Source: Flavobacteriaceae bacterium
GTDB taxonomy: Bacteria > Bacteroidota > Bacteroidia > Flavobacteriales > Flavobacteriaceae
DNA: 64,000 bases
Reading direction: 5' to 3'
Assembly: GCA_018402385.1 (NCBI GenBank)
Contig: JAGYJA010000004.1
Span: 186,001 to 250,000 of the forward strand
Positions 48,983 to 58,700 of the stretch are shown piece by piece. How positions within the stretch are numbered: the stretch's first letter is position 1; every line of letters begins with the position of its first letter. The notes under the pieces are model-generated. The model searched no databases. It had not been told where the DNA came from and saw only the letters and a program-made list of their open reading frames with translations. Position numbers and translations under genes: made by a program.

Positions 48983-50822
48983 CACCTTCCTTCTTTTCCT
49001 TCGGCTTTGTTTCATCATCAACGGGAAGGGTTTCCAACAAACGTCTTTCAATGCGTTCCTGAGGTGCTACCTCTGTCTCTTCTTCTTTTTTTGCATTTCT
49101 TCTAAAAATACGCCTGCTAAATTCTTTGAAGGTATCAAACTCGAGGGAATAGGACAAACCGGTGCCTTGTTCAAAACCCTGATTTTCACCAATAAACTGA
49201 ATCTGTGTTTCTCTGTTGAAAATGTTCCATTTAAAATTACCTTCTTCATTGAGCAATACCTGAATTTGAAAATCACCCGCAACCGTGTTTTCCTGAACGC
49301 CTCCCACGGGAACCCCCACTCTACCATCAATCAATATGCGTTCACTAATTTGTGACGAAAAAGTTAAGCCCAGCCTGTCTGAAGTTTCGATATCTCGTGT
49401 GCGCATTCCGGGAGAATAGTTTAATCCCACATTGAATTTACCATCTTCATCTGCAAATATTTCATTAACAAGTCCTGAAAATCGTTCCACAAAAGTGGCT
49501 GTACCTTGTTCCAGGGTAAAACGGTCACTGGAAAAGGAACCGGTTGAAATTAAGTACAAGACCTGCAACTCACGCTGCTGTTTATCACTTAGTTTAAAGT
49601 CCAATTCAGATTTCAAAAGGGAGCTTGCATTGGGAAAATTAATGATGTACTCCATTTGCGGTGAAATAAGTTCTCCGTTAAGTTCGATGGCGACATCGAC
49701 CGGTATTTTTCTGTTTATACTAGGGTTGTCAAGCAATGGAGATGGATTTGCAGAGGTTTCATAAATGGCTTTGATATCAATATTCGCCCTTTCAGGATCG
49801 CCATTCCAACTAATGTTACCACCTCTTTCCACTATAAATGGTTTTTGAACAATGCCCAAATACCTAAAATCATAAATCGCACTGTACACCAGAAAATCCC
49901 CCCACATATTAAAGCGTCCCAAGGTGTTGATTTCAATGAAGAGAATTCCCTCTCCACGACCTTTTAGAGTAGAGTTATTTTTAATATCTACTACCACTTC
50001 TACTTCGGCATCGCGTGTGATTTGTAAATCAAATTCAAGCGTAAGCCCTTTTAAGTCTTCTCTTATTAATTCTTCCCCTGAAATGCGTGCTGCCTTTTCT
50101 TCCGGTGAGAGGAAATAAATAAATGAATCATCGCCAATGGATTCTGTATCACTTATGGGAATTTTAAATGTGGTGCCTTCAGCAGTCGTTGCATCTACTT
50201 TAATAACCAATTCATCTACAGGCCCAAAGATAGAAGCCGAACCTGAAATAAAAGCAGTCCCATAATAAAGAGATTCTTCGTCACCTTCGGTATCCAACAC
50301 TAAAATACGATCTGTATCGATGTCCAGGTTCATTGACCAGTTTGAAAAATTAGAATGTTCAAAATATCCAATCAGGTTGCCTTTGGTGTTGTATTTAGAA
50401 TCGGTGATTTCAGTGCGGGGAATGGTAAACCTGTTTTTAGTCAACAGCACACGGGTCTGATCCTTAAATTCAAAATCGGTATTGAGTTCCGGAATTTTTA
50501 GCCCTGTTTGATTTAAATTTAGTCTTCCGGAGATATCAGGGGATTTATAATCTCCCACAACTTTAGCATTGCCCGATACAAAACCGCGAATGTTTGTAAT
50601 TACATCCCCACCAAACGGACTCACCGCTTTCAGATTAAAATCATTTAAACCCACATCGAGATTGATGGTGGAGTTGAGTTCGTTTACCTGAATACTTCCA
50701 ATTGCTGTAAGGGACTTGATATCCTGATTCGTAAGTGTGGTGTTGATTGAATAACTGGTTAAATCTTCATTACCGGAAATATCAAGCAAGAGGTTTCCCA
50801 ATTCATTGTCATTCACAATCAA
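48978..50822 (-). CDS. open C-terminal segment of the frameshifted tamB
   Basis: 614 codons holding the DUF490 domain (VYSAIYDFRYLGIVQKPF, FNVGLNYSPGMRTRD). It would be read as part of the long protein if the missing T at 50879-50881 is restored. The apparent ATG at 50822 is internal. Confidence 0.6.
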   Translation of the reverse strand: MIVNDNELGNLLLDISGNEDLTSYSINTTLTNQDIKSLTAIGSIQVNELNSTINLDVGLNDFNLKAVSPFGGDVITNIRGFVSGNAKVVGDYKSPDISGRLNLNQTGLKIPELNTDFEFKDQTRVLLTKNRFTIPRTEITDSKYNTKGNLIGYFEHSNFSNWSMNLDIDTDRILVLDTEGDEESLYYGTAFISGSASIFGPVDELVIKVDATTAEGTTFKIPISDTESIGDDSFIYFLSPEEKAARISGEELIREDLKGLTLEFDLQITRDAEVEVVVDIKNNSTLKGRGEGILFIEINTLGRFNMWGDFLVYSAIYDFRYLGIVQKPFIVERGGNISWNGDPERANIDIKAIYETSANPSPLLDNPSINRKIPVDVAIELNGELISPQMEYIINFPNASSLLKSELDFKLSDKQQRELQVLYLISTGSFSSDRFTLEQGTATFVERFSGLVNEIFADEDGKFNVGLNYSPGMRTRDIETSDRLGLTFSSQISERILIDGRVGVPVGGVQENTVAGDFQIQVLLNEEGNFKWNIFNRETQIQFIGENQGFEQGTGLSYSLEFDTFKEFSRRIFRRNAKKEEETEVAPQERIERRLLETLPVDDETKPKEKKEGE

Positions 50823-52525
50823 GTTGTCAATCGTGACATTTGAACTGGGGTAATACGAGGCTTCCCGTTGTAAAAAGTAAAGTTCCCGTTGACATTTCCT
50901 GAAAGCGAAAGGCTGTCAATCTCAGGAGTTATTTTTCCAATATCGACATTCTTGAAATACAAGCGCACATCCTTATAACTGCTATCACTGAGTTTTCCTG
51001 CCATTTGTATGAGCTCATTATCGTGGCTCAAAACCAATGAATCCAGAATGACATCGTTAAAGTTGTTGTCAAATACAATTTTATTAAGGGTATCGTTGGC
51101 TTCATTGACATACCAGAGGTTTTCTTTAAACAGAATGTCTGAGCGCTTCATCCCCACGACAGATTTTCCATTATCATTGATGGTATGGTATAGCGAAAGG
51201 TTAAAGAGATCACTTTTTGAGGGTCCACCCTTGAATTCAGACCTTACAAAAAGGGTGTCAGAGAGCGTCACATTGATGAGGTTCATCTCTGAAAACTGAT
51301 AGAAACCGGCATCCAGTGAGTCGATTTCAATATAGGTATTAAAAAGCGGGTTGTTATTGTCCACCTGCACTGCAATTTTATTGATGTAATTGCCATAGGC
51401 CGTGATTTCGGGAGACCGGAAATTGAGTTTAAACTGTGACTCATCTGAGGCAACCGTCCCTCTTATGGTAGTATTTTCTCCCAGCTTTATTTCAGGAACA
51501 AAAACCTCAACAATTTTATTAAAGATTTCAAAATTAAAAGTGATATACTGATTTTCAGTTGTTTTCAGAGGCACATAGTTTGTATAAATACTCGCTACAG
51601 CATTCTGAAAAAGATTGGGAATATCTGCCAATTGGAAACGCCCGGTGAGCTTTCCGGTTATAACATCAGGTGAAATGACCTGTAATGTGCGTTCTTCTTC
51701 TTCAAAAGTAGAGAGCACTAAAATGTCGTCAAAGTAATAATCATCGATCAGGTTTTGATAGGTACTTTCAAAAATCCTTACAACTCCCTCCACATCATCA
51801 ACACTGGTTCCCCGCATATCCATACCAATATTTCCCGTAAAAATGGAGATGCTGTCCCTTTTAAAAAGATTGGTTTTATACAGGTCTGCATACTTTATTT
51901 TGGCGTCAAAATCATAGACATTTCGTTCATCGGAGACATCGATTAACCCCTCAAAGTCGAGCTCCATATTCGGGTCATTTACTGTTAGCTTTCCGTTGAA
52001 GATGGGGTTTTCAAGCGTCCCGCTCACAACCACATTTTGATAGGTATAGTCGTTAAATCGAAAGCTAGAAATGCGCCCTGAAAGTTCTGAATTGATTGTT
52101 TCCTGTGAAAACCCTTTTCCGTCAAAAAGCAAATTTGCCGTTACCCGGCCAATGGTTTTTGTCCCCAATAAACGTCCAATATCAAATTGGGTCACATCCA
52201 TACTTCCCTTATAAGTCGCTTGATTGACATTGTTTATGGAGGTCATTTTCAAATTGGTTTTCAAGTTTCCAAGTCCTGATTGAATGGCAACATCTGTATC
52301 GAGATTGGTCCCGGTGATTGTTGTGTTTCCAATTAGGGAAAAATCACGTAAAGCCTCCATTTCTTTTGGCATCACACTCCCCAGAACATTGGGCATAAAA
52401 CGCCTTAAATCATAATAATTGGAACGTATGGTGTGATTGGTGGCATTGATTTCATAGGTATCCGCCCCTGCCAGTAAATCCTTGAATGTAAAGTCACCGC
52501 TAATAAAAGTTCCCTGATTGCTCAA
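50819..52525 (-). CDS. open middle segment of the frameshifted tamB
   Basis: 568 codons of beta-rich repeat between the lesions at 52612-52616 and 50879-50881. The apparent start at 52525 is internal to the original gene (homology continues upstream to about 52612). No independent promoter is evident. Confidence 0.55.
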   Translation of the reverse strand: MSNQGTFISGDFTFKDLLAGADTYEINATNHTIRSNYYDLRRFMPNVLGSVMPKEMEALRDFSLIGNTTITGTNLDTDVAIQSGLGNLKTNLKMTSINNVNQATYKGSMDVTQFDIGRLLGTKTIGRVTANLLFDGKGFSQETINSELSGRISSFRFNDYTYQNVVVSGTLENPIFNGKLTVNDPNMELDFEGLIDVSDERNVYDFDAKIKYADLYKTNLFKRDSISIFTGNIGMDMRGTSVDDVEGVVRIFESTYQNLIDDYYFDDILVLSTFEEEERTLQVISPDVITGKLTGRFQLADIPNLFQNAVASIYTNYVPLKTTENQYITFNFEIFNKIVEVFVPEIKLGENTTIRGTVASDESQFKLNFRSPEITAYGNYINKIAVQVDNNNPLFNTYIEIDSLDAGFYQFSEMNLINVTLSDTLFVRSEFKGGPSKSDLFNLSLYHTINDNGKSVVGMKRSDILFKENLWYVNEANDTLNKIVFDNNFNDVILDSLVLSHDNELIQMAGKLSDSSYKDVRLYFKNVDIGKITPEIDSLSLSGNVNGNFTFYNGKPRITPVQMSRLTT

Positions 52526-52551
52526 TTCCAGATTGGTCAGGCTGAAGTCAT

Positions 52552-53115
52552 TCAGCGGTCCGCGTAATTGTCCTTTAAAGACAAGGTTTTGGTCTGTGCC
52601 AAATTCATTGTAAAAACATTCAAATCATTGGTGGATATGTCGGCTTCCTTGAAATCTACCTCAAAAACCACTGTGTTTTCAAAATCTGAAAATCCTCTTT
52701 CATCAAAAAGTAAAGTGAGGTCTCCCACCAACATACTTTCTGTTGTTTTTAAATCCAAGCCTTTTAGGTCTATCCTGTTTTTTGTAATCCCAAAATCGGC
52801 TTTTAGATTTTCAACTACAAGCTGGTCATTGTAAACAAAATTCATTTGTTGGATATCTGCAAATACATCCACATCAAGTACCTGAAAGTCATCTGCTTCT
52901 ATGTTTACATTTTTAAAAGATACTACTTCAGGGGTTTCCCGGTTTTCATTGGTGATATTGATAGAGGCATTGTTCAGGCGGAGCCTGTTGGCTTCAAGAA
53001 CAAAGGGAGGTGGGTTTTCAAGAGGTGTTTCCGGAGCAAATTTTTTGGAAAAAACAGAGAGGTTGTCTGTGTCTTCTCCTTTGTATGTTTTTACATTAAG
53101 TAGGGCATCATCCAA
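52552..53115 (-). CDS. open N-proximal segment of the frameshifted tamB
   Basis: 187 codons; coding homology extends upstream in the same frame to the lesion at 53319 without an ATG (TKNLNERYDTDINIDRLG...LKLDD). The last 15 codons, after 52612, are out-of-frame. Not a separate gene. Confidence 0.45.
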   Translation of the reverse strand: MDDALLNVKTYKGEDTDNLSVFSKKFAPETPLENPPPFVLEANRLRLNNASINITNENRETPEVVSFKNVNIEADDFQVLDVDVFADIQQMNFVYNDQLVVENLKADFGITKNRIDLKGLDLKTTESMLVGDLTLLFDERGFSDFENTVVFEVDFKEADISTNDLNVFTMNLAQTKTLSLKDNYADR

Positions 53116-53499
53116 TTTTAAGTCCCCAAAATTGAGATTGGTTTTAAGAAGATTTCTAAAACTTAAAATGGTGGTGCTTACTTCTTTTGCATAAATTAAA
53201 GTATCCTGATGATGGTCTGTAATAAAGACTCCTTCCAGGGTTACTTCACCCTTTCTGTTGATGCCCAGCCGGTCAATATTGATGTCGGTATCATAGCGTT
53301 CATTGAGATTTTTAGTGACTTTTTGGCTACATAGGTCTGTACAGAAGGAAAGGTCAAAGCGATGAGAACTGCTATCAAAAGCAAGAAAATTGCAAGGAAA
53401 AAACGAAACAGTATTTTTTTGAATTTTTTGATAGCGGTTATTGTTTTAACTTTGCCTGAAATTTGACCATAAAAGTAACAATTTTTGTGCCTAAATAAA

Positions 53500-54519
53500 A
53501 TGGAACCCTCAATATATATTTTAGGAATTGAATCCTCTTGTGACGACACTGCGGCCGCCGTAATACACAACGGTAAGATCCTGTCCAATGTTGTTGCTAC
53601 ACAGAAAATTCACGAAGAATATGGCGGTGTGGTTCCCGAGCTCGCTTCCAGAGCACATCAGCAAAACATTGTTCCTGTGATTGCCCTGGCTATTCAAAAA
53701 GCCGGTATTGATAAAAAAGACCTCAGTGCCATTGCCTTTACACGCGGTCCCGGGTTGATGGGTTCATTGCTGGTCGGGTCCTCGTTTGCTAAATCGCTGT
53801 CTATGGGATTGAACATACCCCTCATTGAAGTAAACCATATGCAGGCTCATATCTTGGCTCATTTTATAGAAGCCGAAGGGCAAACCAAACCCCATTTTCC
53901 ATTTATAGCCCTTACCATTAGTGGCGGCCATACTCAAATTGTTCAGGTCAATGATTATTTTGATATGAAAATCATTGGGCAAACCATCGATGATGCTGTG
54001 GGGGAAGCCTTTGACAAGTCGGCTAAAATATTGGGACTGCCTTATCCGGGTGGGCCGTTACTAGACAAATATGCACAGGAAGGTAACCCGAAAGCTTATA
54101 CATTCACCAAACCCAAAGTGGGCGACCTTGACTTTAGCTTTAGCGGACTCAAAACCGCCGTTTTGTATTTCATACAGAATGAGGTAAAAAAGAATCCCAA
54201 CTTTGTGGAAGAAAACCTGGCAGATATTTGTGCTTCTATACAGTTTACGATTGTTGATTATCTGATGGATAAAATCAAAAATGCCGTCAAAGCCACCGGA
54301 ATCAAGGAAATCGCAATTGGCGGCGGGGTCTCGGCAAACAGTGGAATTAGAAAAGCTTTGCAAGAAGCCGAAATGAACTATGGCTGGAAAACACATATTC
54401 CCAGATTTGAATTTTGCACAGACAATGCCGCGATGATTGCCATCGTTGGCGAATTAAAATATAAAAACAAGGATTTTACTGAACTCAGTATTGGGTCTAA
54501 AGCCAGAATGGAGTTTTAA
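53500..54519 (+). CDS. tsaD: tRNA N6-threonylcarbamoyladenosine transferase subunit TsaD
   Basis: 339 residues from ATG 53500 (a TTG at 53485 is discarded). It transfers the threonylcarbamoyl group to A37 of ANN-decoding tRNAs. Signatures: LGIESSCDDTAAAV near the N-terminus, the metal-binding HMQAHILAH near residue 109, ISGGHTQIVQV near 135, AFDKSAKILGLPYPGG near 168, and a C-terminal GGGVSANSGIRKAL with FCTDNAAMIA. Length and motifs are complete. It is divergent from the tamB start by about 30 bp. A tandem repeat array follows directly after its stop. Confidence 0.95.
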   Translation: MEPSIYILGIESSCDDTAAAVIHNGKILSNVVATQKIHEEYGGVVPELASRAHQQNIVPVIALAIQKAGIDKKDLSAIAFTRGPGLMGSLLVGSSFAKSLSMGLNIPLIEVNHMQAHILAHFIEAEGQTKPHFPFIALTISGGHTQIVQVNDYFDMKIIGQTIDDAVGEAFDKSAKILGLPYPGGPLLDKYAQEGNPKAYTFTKPKVGDLDFSFSGLKTAVLYFIQNEVKKNPNFVEENLADICASIQFTIVDYLMDKIKNAVKATGIKEIAIGGGVSANSGIRKALQEAEMNYGWKTHIPRFEFCTDNAAMIAIVGELKYKNKDFTELSIGSKARMEF

Positions 54520-54718
54520 GTTTGAAGTACGAAGTTTGAAGTACGAAGTTTGAAGTACGAAGTTTGAAGTACGAAGTTTGAAGTACGAAGTTTGAAGTAC
54601 GAAGTTTGAAGTACGAAGTTTGAAGTACGAAGTTTGAAGTACGAAGTTAGAAGTACGAAGTTAGAAGTACGAAGGTAGAGGTTAGAGGTTAGAAGTTTGA
54701 TGTATGAAGTATGAAGTT
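54520..54718. repeat. 14-bp tandem repeat array
   Basis: Nine perfect copies of GTTTGAAGTACGAA run from 54520 to 54645 with no spacer, starting at the base after the tsaD stop. Two copies with GTTAGAAG follow to 54673, then degraded copies (GGTAGAGGTTAGAGG, GAAGTTTGATGTATGAAGTATG) to about 54718. The 14-bp unit is not a multiple of three and the array is not coding. It fills the gap between tsaD and rsmE. Confidence 0.92.
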
Positions 54719-54746
54719 TTTTTGAATAGCAAATTTTAAAATATTT

Positions 54747-55457
54747 ATGCAGTTATTTTATCATCCTGAAGCCCGGAATAAAAATCAAGCGCTTGTTTTT
54801 GACAAAGATGAAAGTCGGCATATAGTTAAAGTATTGCGTAAGAGTGTTGGGTCTATTTTAAATATAACCAATGGTTTAGGAAAGTTTTTTGTTTCAGAAA
54901 TTGTGATTGCCAATCACAACAAGTGCAGTGTGCTTCTCACGGAGGTGACTGAACAAGCACCCCTGCCCTACCAACTTCATCTGGCAGTTGCCCCCACCAA
55001 ACTCAACGACCGTTTTGAATGGTTTTTGGAAAAGGCCACAGAGATTGGCGTTACTGAAATCACTCCTGTTTTTTGTGAACACAGCGAGCGTACCAAAATA
55101 AAACCGGAGCGGTATGAGAAAATCCTTCAGAGTGCGATGAAACAATCCCTCAAAGCTTATTTACCCAAACTTAACAAAGCGGTTTCCTTTTCAGAATTTA
55201 TTGCATTACAGTCTCAAAATAGCGCCCAAAAATACATTGCTCACTGCGCTGAAGGCGAAAAAAACTCCCTAAAAGCGGTCTTAAAACCCAAAGATGATGT
55301 GCTTATTTTAATTGGTCCTGAGGGTGATTTCGCTTTACGCGAAATTGAACTGGCTTTACAACATCATTTTGTCCCGGTGAGTTTGGGTGAAAGCAGGCTG
55401 CGAACAGAAACTGCAGCGATTGTTGCTTGTCACAGTGTGGCTTTTGTCAATGAATAA
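54747..55457 (+). CDS. rsmE: 16S rRNA (uracil1498-N3)-methyltransferase
   Basis: 236 residues, SPOUT-fold methyltransferase that modifies U1498 of 16S rRNA. An N-terminal PUA-like domain (MQLFYHPEARN, DESRHIVKVLRKSVG) leads to the knotted domain: AVAPTKLNDRFEWFLEKATEIGVTEITPVFCEHSERT, KQSLKAYLPKL, LILIGPEGDF (SAM loop) and the C-terminal SLGESRLRTETAAIVACHSV. Length is standard. It ends before a bidirectional terminator and is downstream of the repeat array. Confidence 0.94.
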   Translation: MQLFYHPEARNKNQALVFDKDESRHIVKVLRKSVGSILNITNGLGKFFVSEIVIANHNKCSVLLTEVTEQAPLPYQLHLAVAPTKLNDRFEWFLEKATEIGVTEITPVFCEHSERTKIKPERYEKILQSAMKQSLKAYLPKLNKAVSFSEFIALQSQNSAQKYIAHCAEGEKNSLKAVLKPKDDVLILIGPEGDFALREIELALQHHFVPVSLGESRLRTETAAIVACHSVAFVNE

Positions 55458-55495
55458 AAAAGCCGTTTCCTTTATGAAAAGAAAACGGCTTTTTT
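55457..55495. terminator. bidirectional terminator between rsmE and the PID-CTERM gene
   Basis: Inverted repeat AAAAAGCCGTTT (55457-55468) with its complement (55483-55494), T-rich after the right arm and A-rich before the left, lying between convergent genes. Confidence 0.85.
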
Positions 55496-55514
55496 AATAA
55501 CAGTTTATTATAAT

Positions 55515-55724
55515 TTATTTCTTGCCTTTCAACCTCCTAATGCCATACAAGGCGCCTGCGGCAATGCCCAGACCCACTAAGCCATCAATGGGAGCTGCCG
55601 GAGTAGAATCATCTACATCGTCATCAAAAGTGATTTGCGCCTGTAGCGGCTGAAAAGCCAAGGCTGCAAAAAACAGTGTGGCTGTTAAAACTAGTTTTGA
55701 TATCGGAAATTTTAATTTTTTCAT
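55515..55724 (-). CDS. small PID-CTERM sorting-domain protein
   Basis: 69 residues: a Sec signal (FFAALAFQPLQAQ), an acidic stretch (TFDDDVDDSTP) and a C-terminal PID-CTERM tripartite signal: APIDG, a hydrophobic helix (LVGLGIAAGALYGI) and basic RRLKGKK. Such signals are typical of Bacteroidota exosortase-type sorting; the enzyme is not seen here. The mature part is only about 20 residues, so the protein is close to a bare sorting signal. It lies 12 bp downstream of the 1,098-residue T9SS protein on the same strand, and may be co-transcribed. Confidence 0.75.
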   Translation of the reverse strand: MKKLKFPISKLVLTATLFFAALAFQPLQAQITFDDDVDDSTPAAPIDGLVGLGIAAGALYGIRRLKGKK

Positions 55725-55736
55725 CTTTCAGCGGGT

Positions 55737-58700
55737 TTATTTTTTAATGAATTTTGTCGTGAACTGTCCTTTGTTGTGTGTGAGCTTGAGTACATACACG
55801 CCTTGTGACAAGGAAGATGCATCCAGAGTAAGCTGTCCGTTTGCCTTTACGGTCTGTGTTTGTGTATAGACAGTCTGTCCCAGCAGATTGGTCATACTTA
55901 ACTGCACCTCTTCACTGTTTATTCCTTTTGTTGCCAGAGTGATTTCGCCTTGAGCGGGATTGGGAAACAATACAAAGCCATTTCCAAAGGCTACATCGAT
56001 TGTGCTCAACAGCTCTTCAAATACAATCTCAAAGCGGTCTGTCGCACTGCTTGCTGCATCATCGGGGTCGATGGTGAAGGCATAGAGGGTGTTATCATTG
56101 TTTTCCAACAGGGTATCCGTACCGGTATAGTGATCTCTTAAAAGAACGTTGATGTCATTGACTTCCGTGAGGATGGCTTCAAAAACATAGTCGGTGGTGC
56201 GGTAGGCATTGGTGAACAACGGAATGCTTTCTCCTTCCTCCGGAAGCGCCCTGCTTTCAATACTCCACAAACGGTCGTCGTTTGAACTTGCCAGGTTTTC
56301 ATCCTGATTGTAAAACTTAGGGGCGTCTAGCGACGTGATGGCATTGGTATTGTCTGTGCCAAACTTCAATCGGAGTCCGTCTGAGGGGGTTTCTCCTGCA
56401 GCATATGCGGCGGCTCTGTACAAACGCACATCCATCTGAGAGCTGATGTCAAAAACGGTTGTTTGCGGTGCAACTACATTTTTCTGTGTCTCTTCAAACT
56501 GAAGACTTGCAGCGCCGTTTGCCAATGTAAGTACAAAGGCTGCCTGACCGGGTTGTAAATACCTGTTACCCGCTGAGCCAACAGTGTTTGTGCCATCACC
56601 ATCAGATAAATCGATGGTCACATAAGCTCCGCGACCGTTTGCTCCGCTCAATGTGGGGTCCCAGATATAGTAGAAATTCGAATTGATATTGGTGGAGGCT
56701 GCGATGACATCGTTCATATCCACTGCGGCAGGATAGGGATTTCCAAAGAAATTGAATTCATTTGCTACGGCACTTAAATTGTTTACTGTTAAGGGTCCTG
56801 TATGCAGGGTTCCGGTGGTGCGCAGGGTGGTGTTTGTGGGTGTGGCTGCGTTATCAGTCAGATTGATTGAGCGGTCACCACGCACCATCAAACGATATGC
56901 GGTACCGGCGGTGATGGTGTTGACATCAGTATTGGTTACGGCTTCCCAGGATTGTGCTGCATTGTTCAATGTAAAGAGCGAGGGATTCCCGCTTGGGGTG
57001 GCGTCAAAACCGTTTTCGCCAGTCGTCGAACCGGTGATATGTGTGCCAAATCCGGGGTTGGTATTAGAATTGTCTCCAGGGAAATTGGCTCCAGTGTTGT
57101 TTTGTCCCTCCTGCCAGTTAGAATTGATAGTGGTTGTGGTCGTTACGGCAGAAGACAGGAGTCTGAAAGCACGGCGTGCCGGGATGTAGCGTTGAATTCC
57201 TACTTCTCCCAAAATGCTTGAAGTAGATGGCACTACATCTAATTGTGCCGTTGTATTAGTATTACTATTAAAAGTTAAAAAACCATTATTAATAAGGTCA
57301 CCGCTTATTTTTAAATTATCAATAAAAGCTACTTCAGCACCTGGATTAATAGTGATGTTACCAAAATCCATATCCCCAGTGTTAAATTCGATTGGATCAC
57401 TTATAGCCAGCAGGTCATCACCTGCCTCTAATGAACCGGTTGTGTGATATACAGGAAATGAAAGAACACCCGTCTGGGTATAAACAAGGTTTCCGGGATT
57501 TGCCGTAAGTCTAATGTCATCAATGGCAAACTCGTCACGGCTTCCTCCTCCTGATACATCATTTGTATTCCAGCGCAGATAATAAAAAGCATTGTCAGGA
57601 ATGTTTATAAAACCTATCAGAACAGTATAAGTAGTTGCTATCCATGCTGCTGATGTCGCTGCGGTTTCTTCTGAAATTACTTCAAGTAAGGGTTGCTGCG
57701 TAAAGGTATTGTTATCATTAGAATAGCTAAAACTTACGTTATTGGAACGTCCTTGATCGTTGTAAACATAGACCGTATATGTAACTCGCAGTGTTTCTAG
57801 TGATCCACCGGTTTGGTTTTGTAAACGCAGGATGATACTACCTGGATTAAAATCACTTGCTGTTGCTTGCCAGCCAAAAGCACGATTTGCTGTGGCCACT
57901 TCAAAAGCATAAAAACCACCACTGCTAACCCCACCGGTACTTGTCTCGCCAATATAATCACCTGTTGTATATGGACCACCCCCAAAAGAAGTGTCTCCAT
58001 CACTCATACCGGTAGTAGCAAAGGCATTGCTGTTCAATCTTCCAGTGGCGGGTGAGGTTTCAAAACCCGTACCGGCATATTGACCTTCGTTTACTCCAAT
58101 AACGGTATTGTCAAAGTCGATGACGTATTCATTATTTGTAGTATTGATTTGCCAACCGAGTACTGGTTCGGGTTGTACTTCGCCGTTAAGAGTTACGGTG
58201 GTATTCTGAGTAGCCCCGCCCCCACTGATGGTGATGTCATCTGTATAGGTGTTTATCGCCAAACCTGCTTTTAGACGTACATAAATGGTGGTCGCTGTAC
58301 CATCAAAAGCCGTAAAGTTTAAGGAATCAGAAAAGTTTGTATTATCTGCGGAGATTTCAAAATCACTCAAAGCCGGTAATACCACATCGACATCATCACC
58401 ATTTAGATTGGCCCCGGAGAGTTCAAAGGATTGAGAGGCTGAGGGGCCGTTGCCTACTATATAATCCAAACCGGTGATGGTGGTTGGAGAGGCGGAGAGT
58501 ATGGGTGTTACTCCGCTAAAAGCCGTCCAAGAAATATCATCAATAATAATTTGTTTAGATGTAATATTTCTAATTTCAATTATAACATTTCCACTAATAT
58601 TAATATTATTAACTGTAAATATCTGTTCATTAAAATTATCAAAAGGTATAGAAGTTCCTTGTGAAATACCGTTTACAAAAATCTCTACTTGACGATTACC

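Larger units (their letters stand above)
48978..53470 (-). pseudogene. tamB: TamB/DUF490 translocation and assembly protein, frameshifted
   Basis: Reconstructed as about 1,500 residues from an ATG at 53470: one membrane helix (FLAIFLLLIAVLIALTFP), long beta-rich repeats, and the C-terminal DUF490 region. It would bridge the inner and outer membrane for lipid or barrel assembly. Four single-base deletions break it: one A at about 53441, one G at 53319, one T in TTTTT at 52612-52616, one T in TTT at 50879-50881. Restoring each base joins homologous frames (AKKVTKNLNERYDTDINIDRLG; VFYNEFGTDQNLV; NGNFYFLQREASYYPSS). The remaining segments are intact, so recent mutation or read error fits better than decay. 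Divergent from tsaD, as often in this phylum. Confidence 0.8.

Noticed and set aside
48978-53588. Four independent small genes instead of tamB
   Set aside because: The apparent starts are internal, the open pieces join by restoring single bases, and the order matches one long TamB protein. The piece reaching 53588 would overlap tsaD antisense.
54520-54718. CRISPR array
   Set aside because: Units are contiguous 14-mers without spacers, no cas gene is near, and the array degrades gradually at one end.
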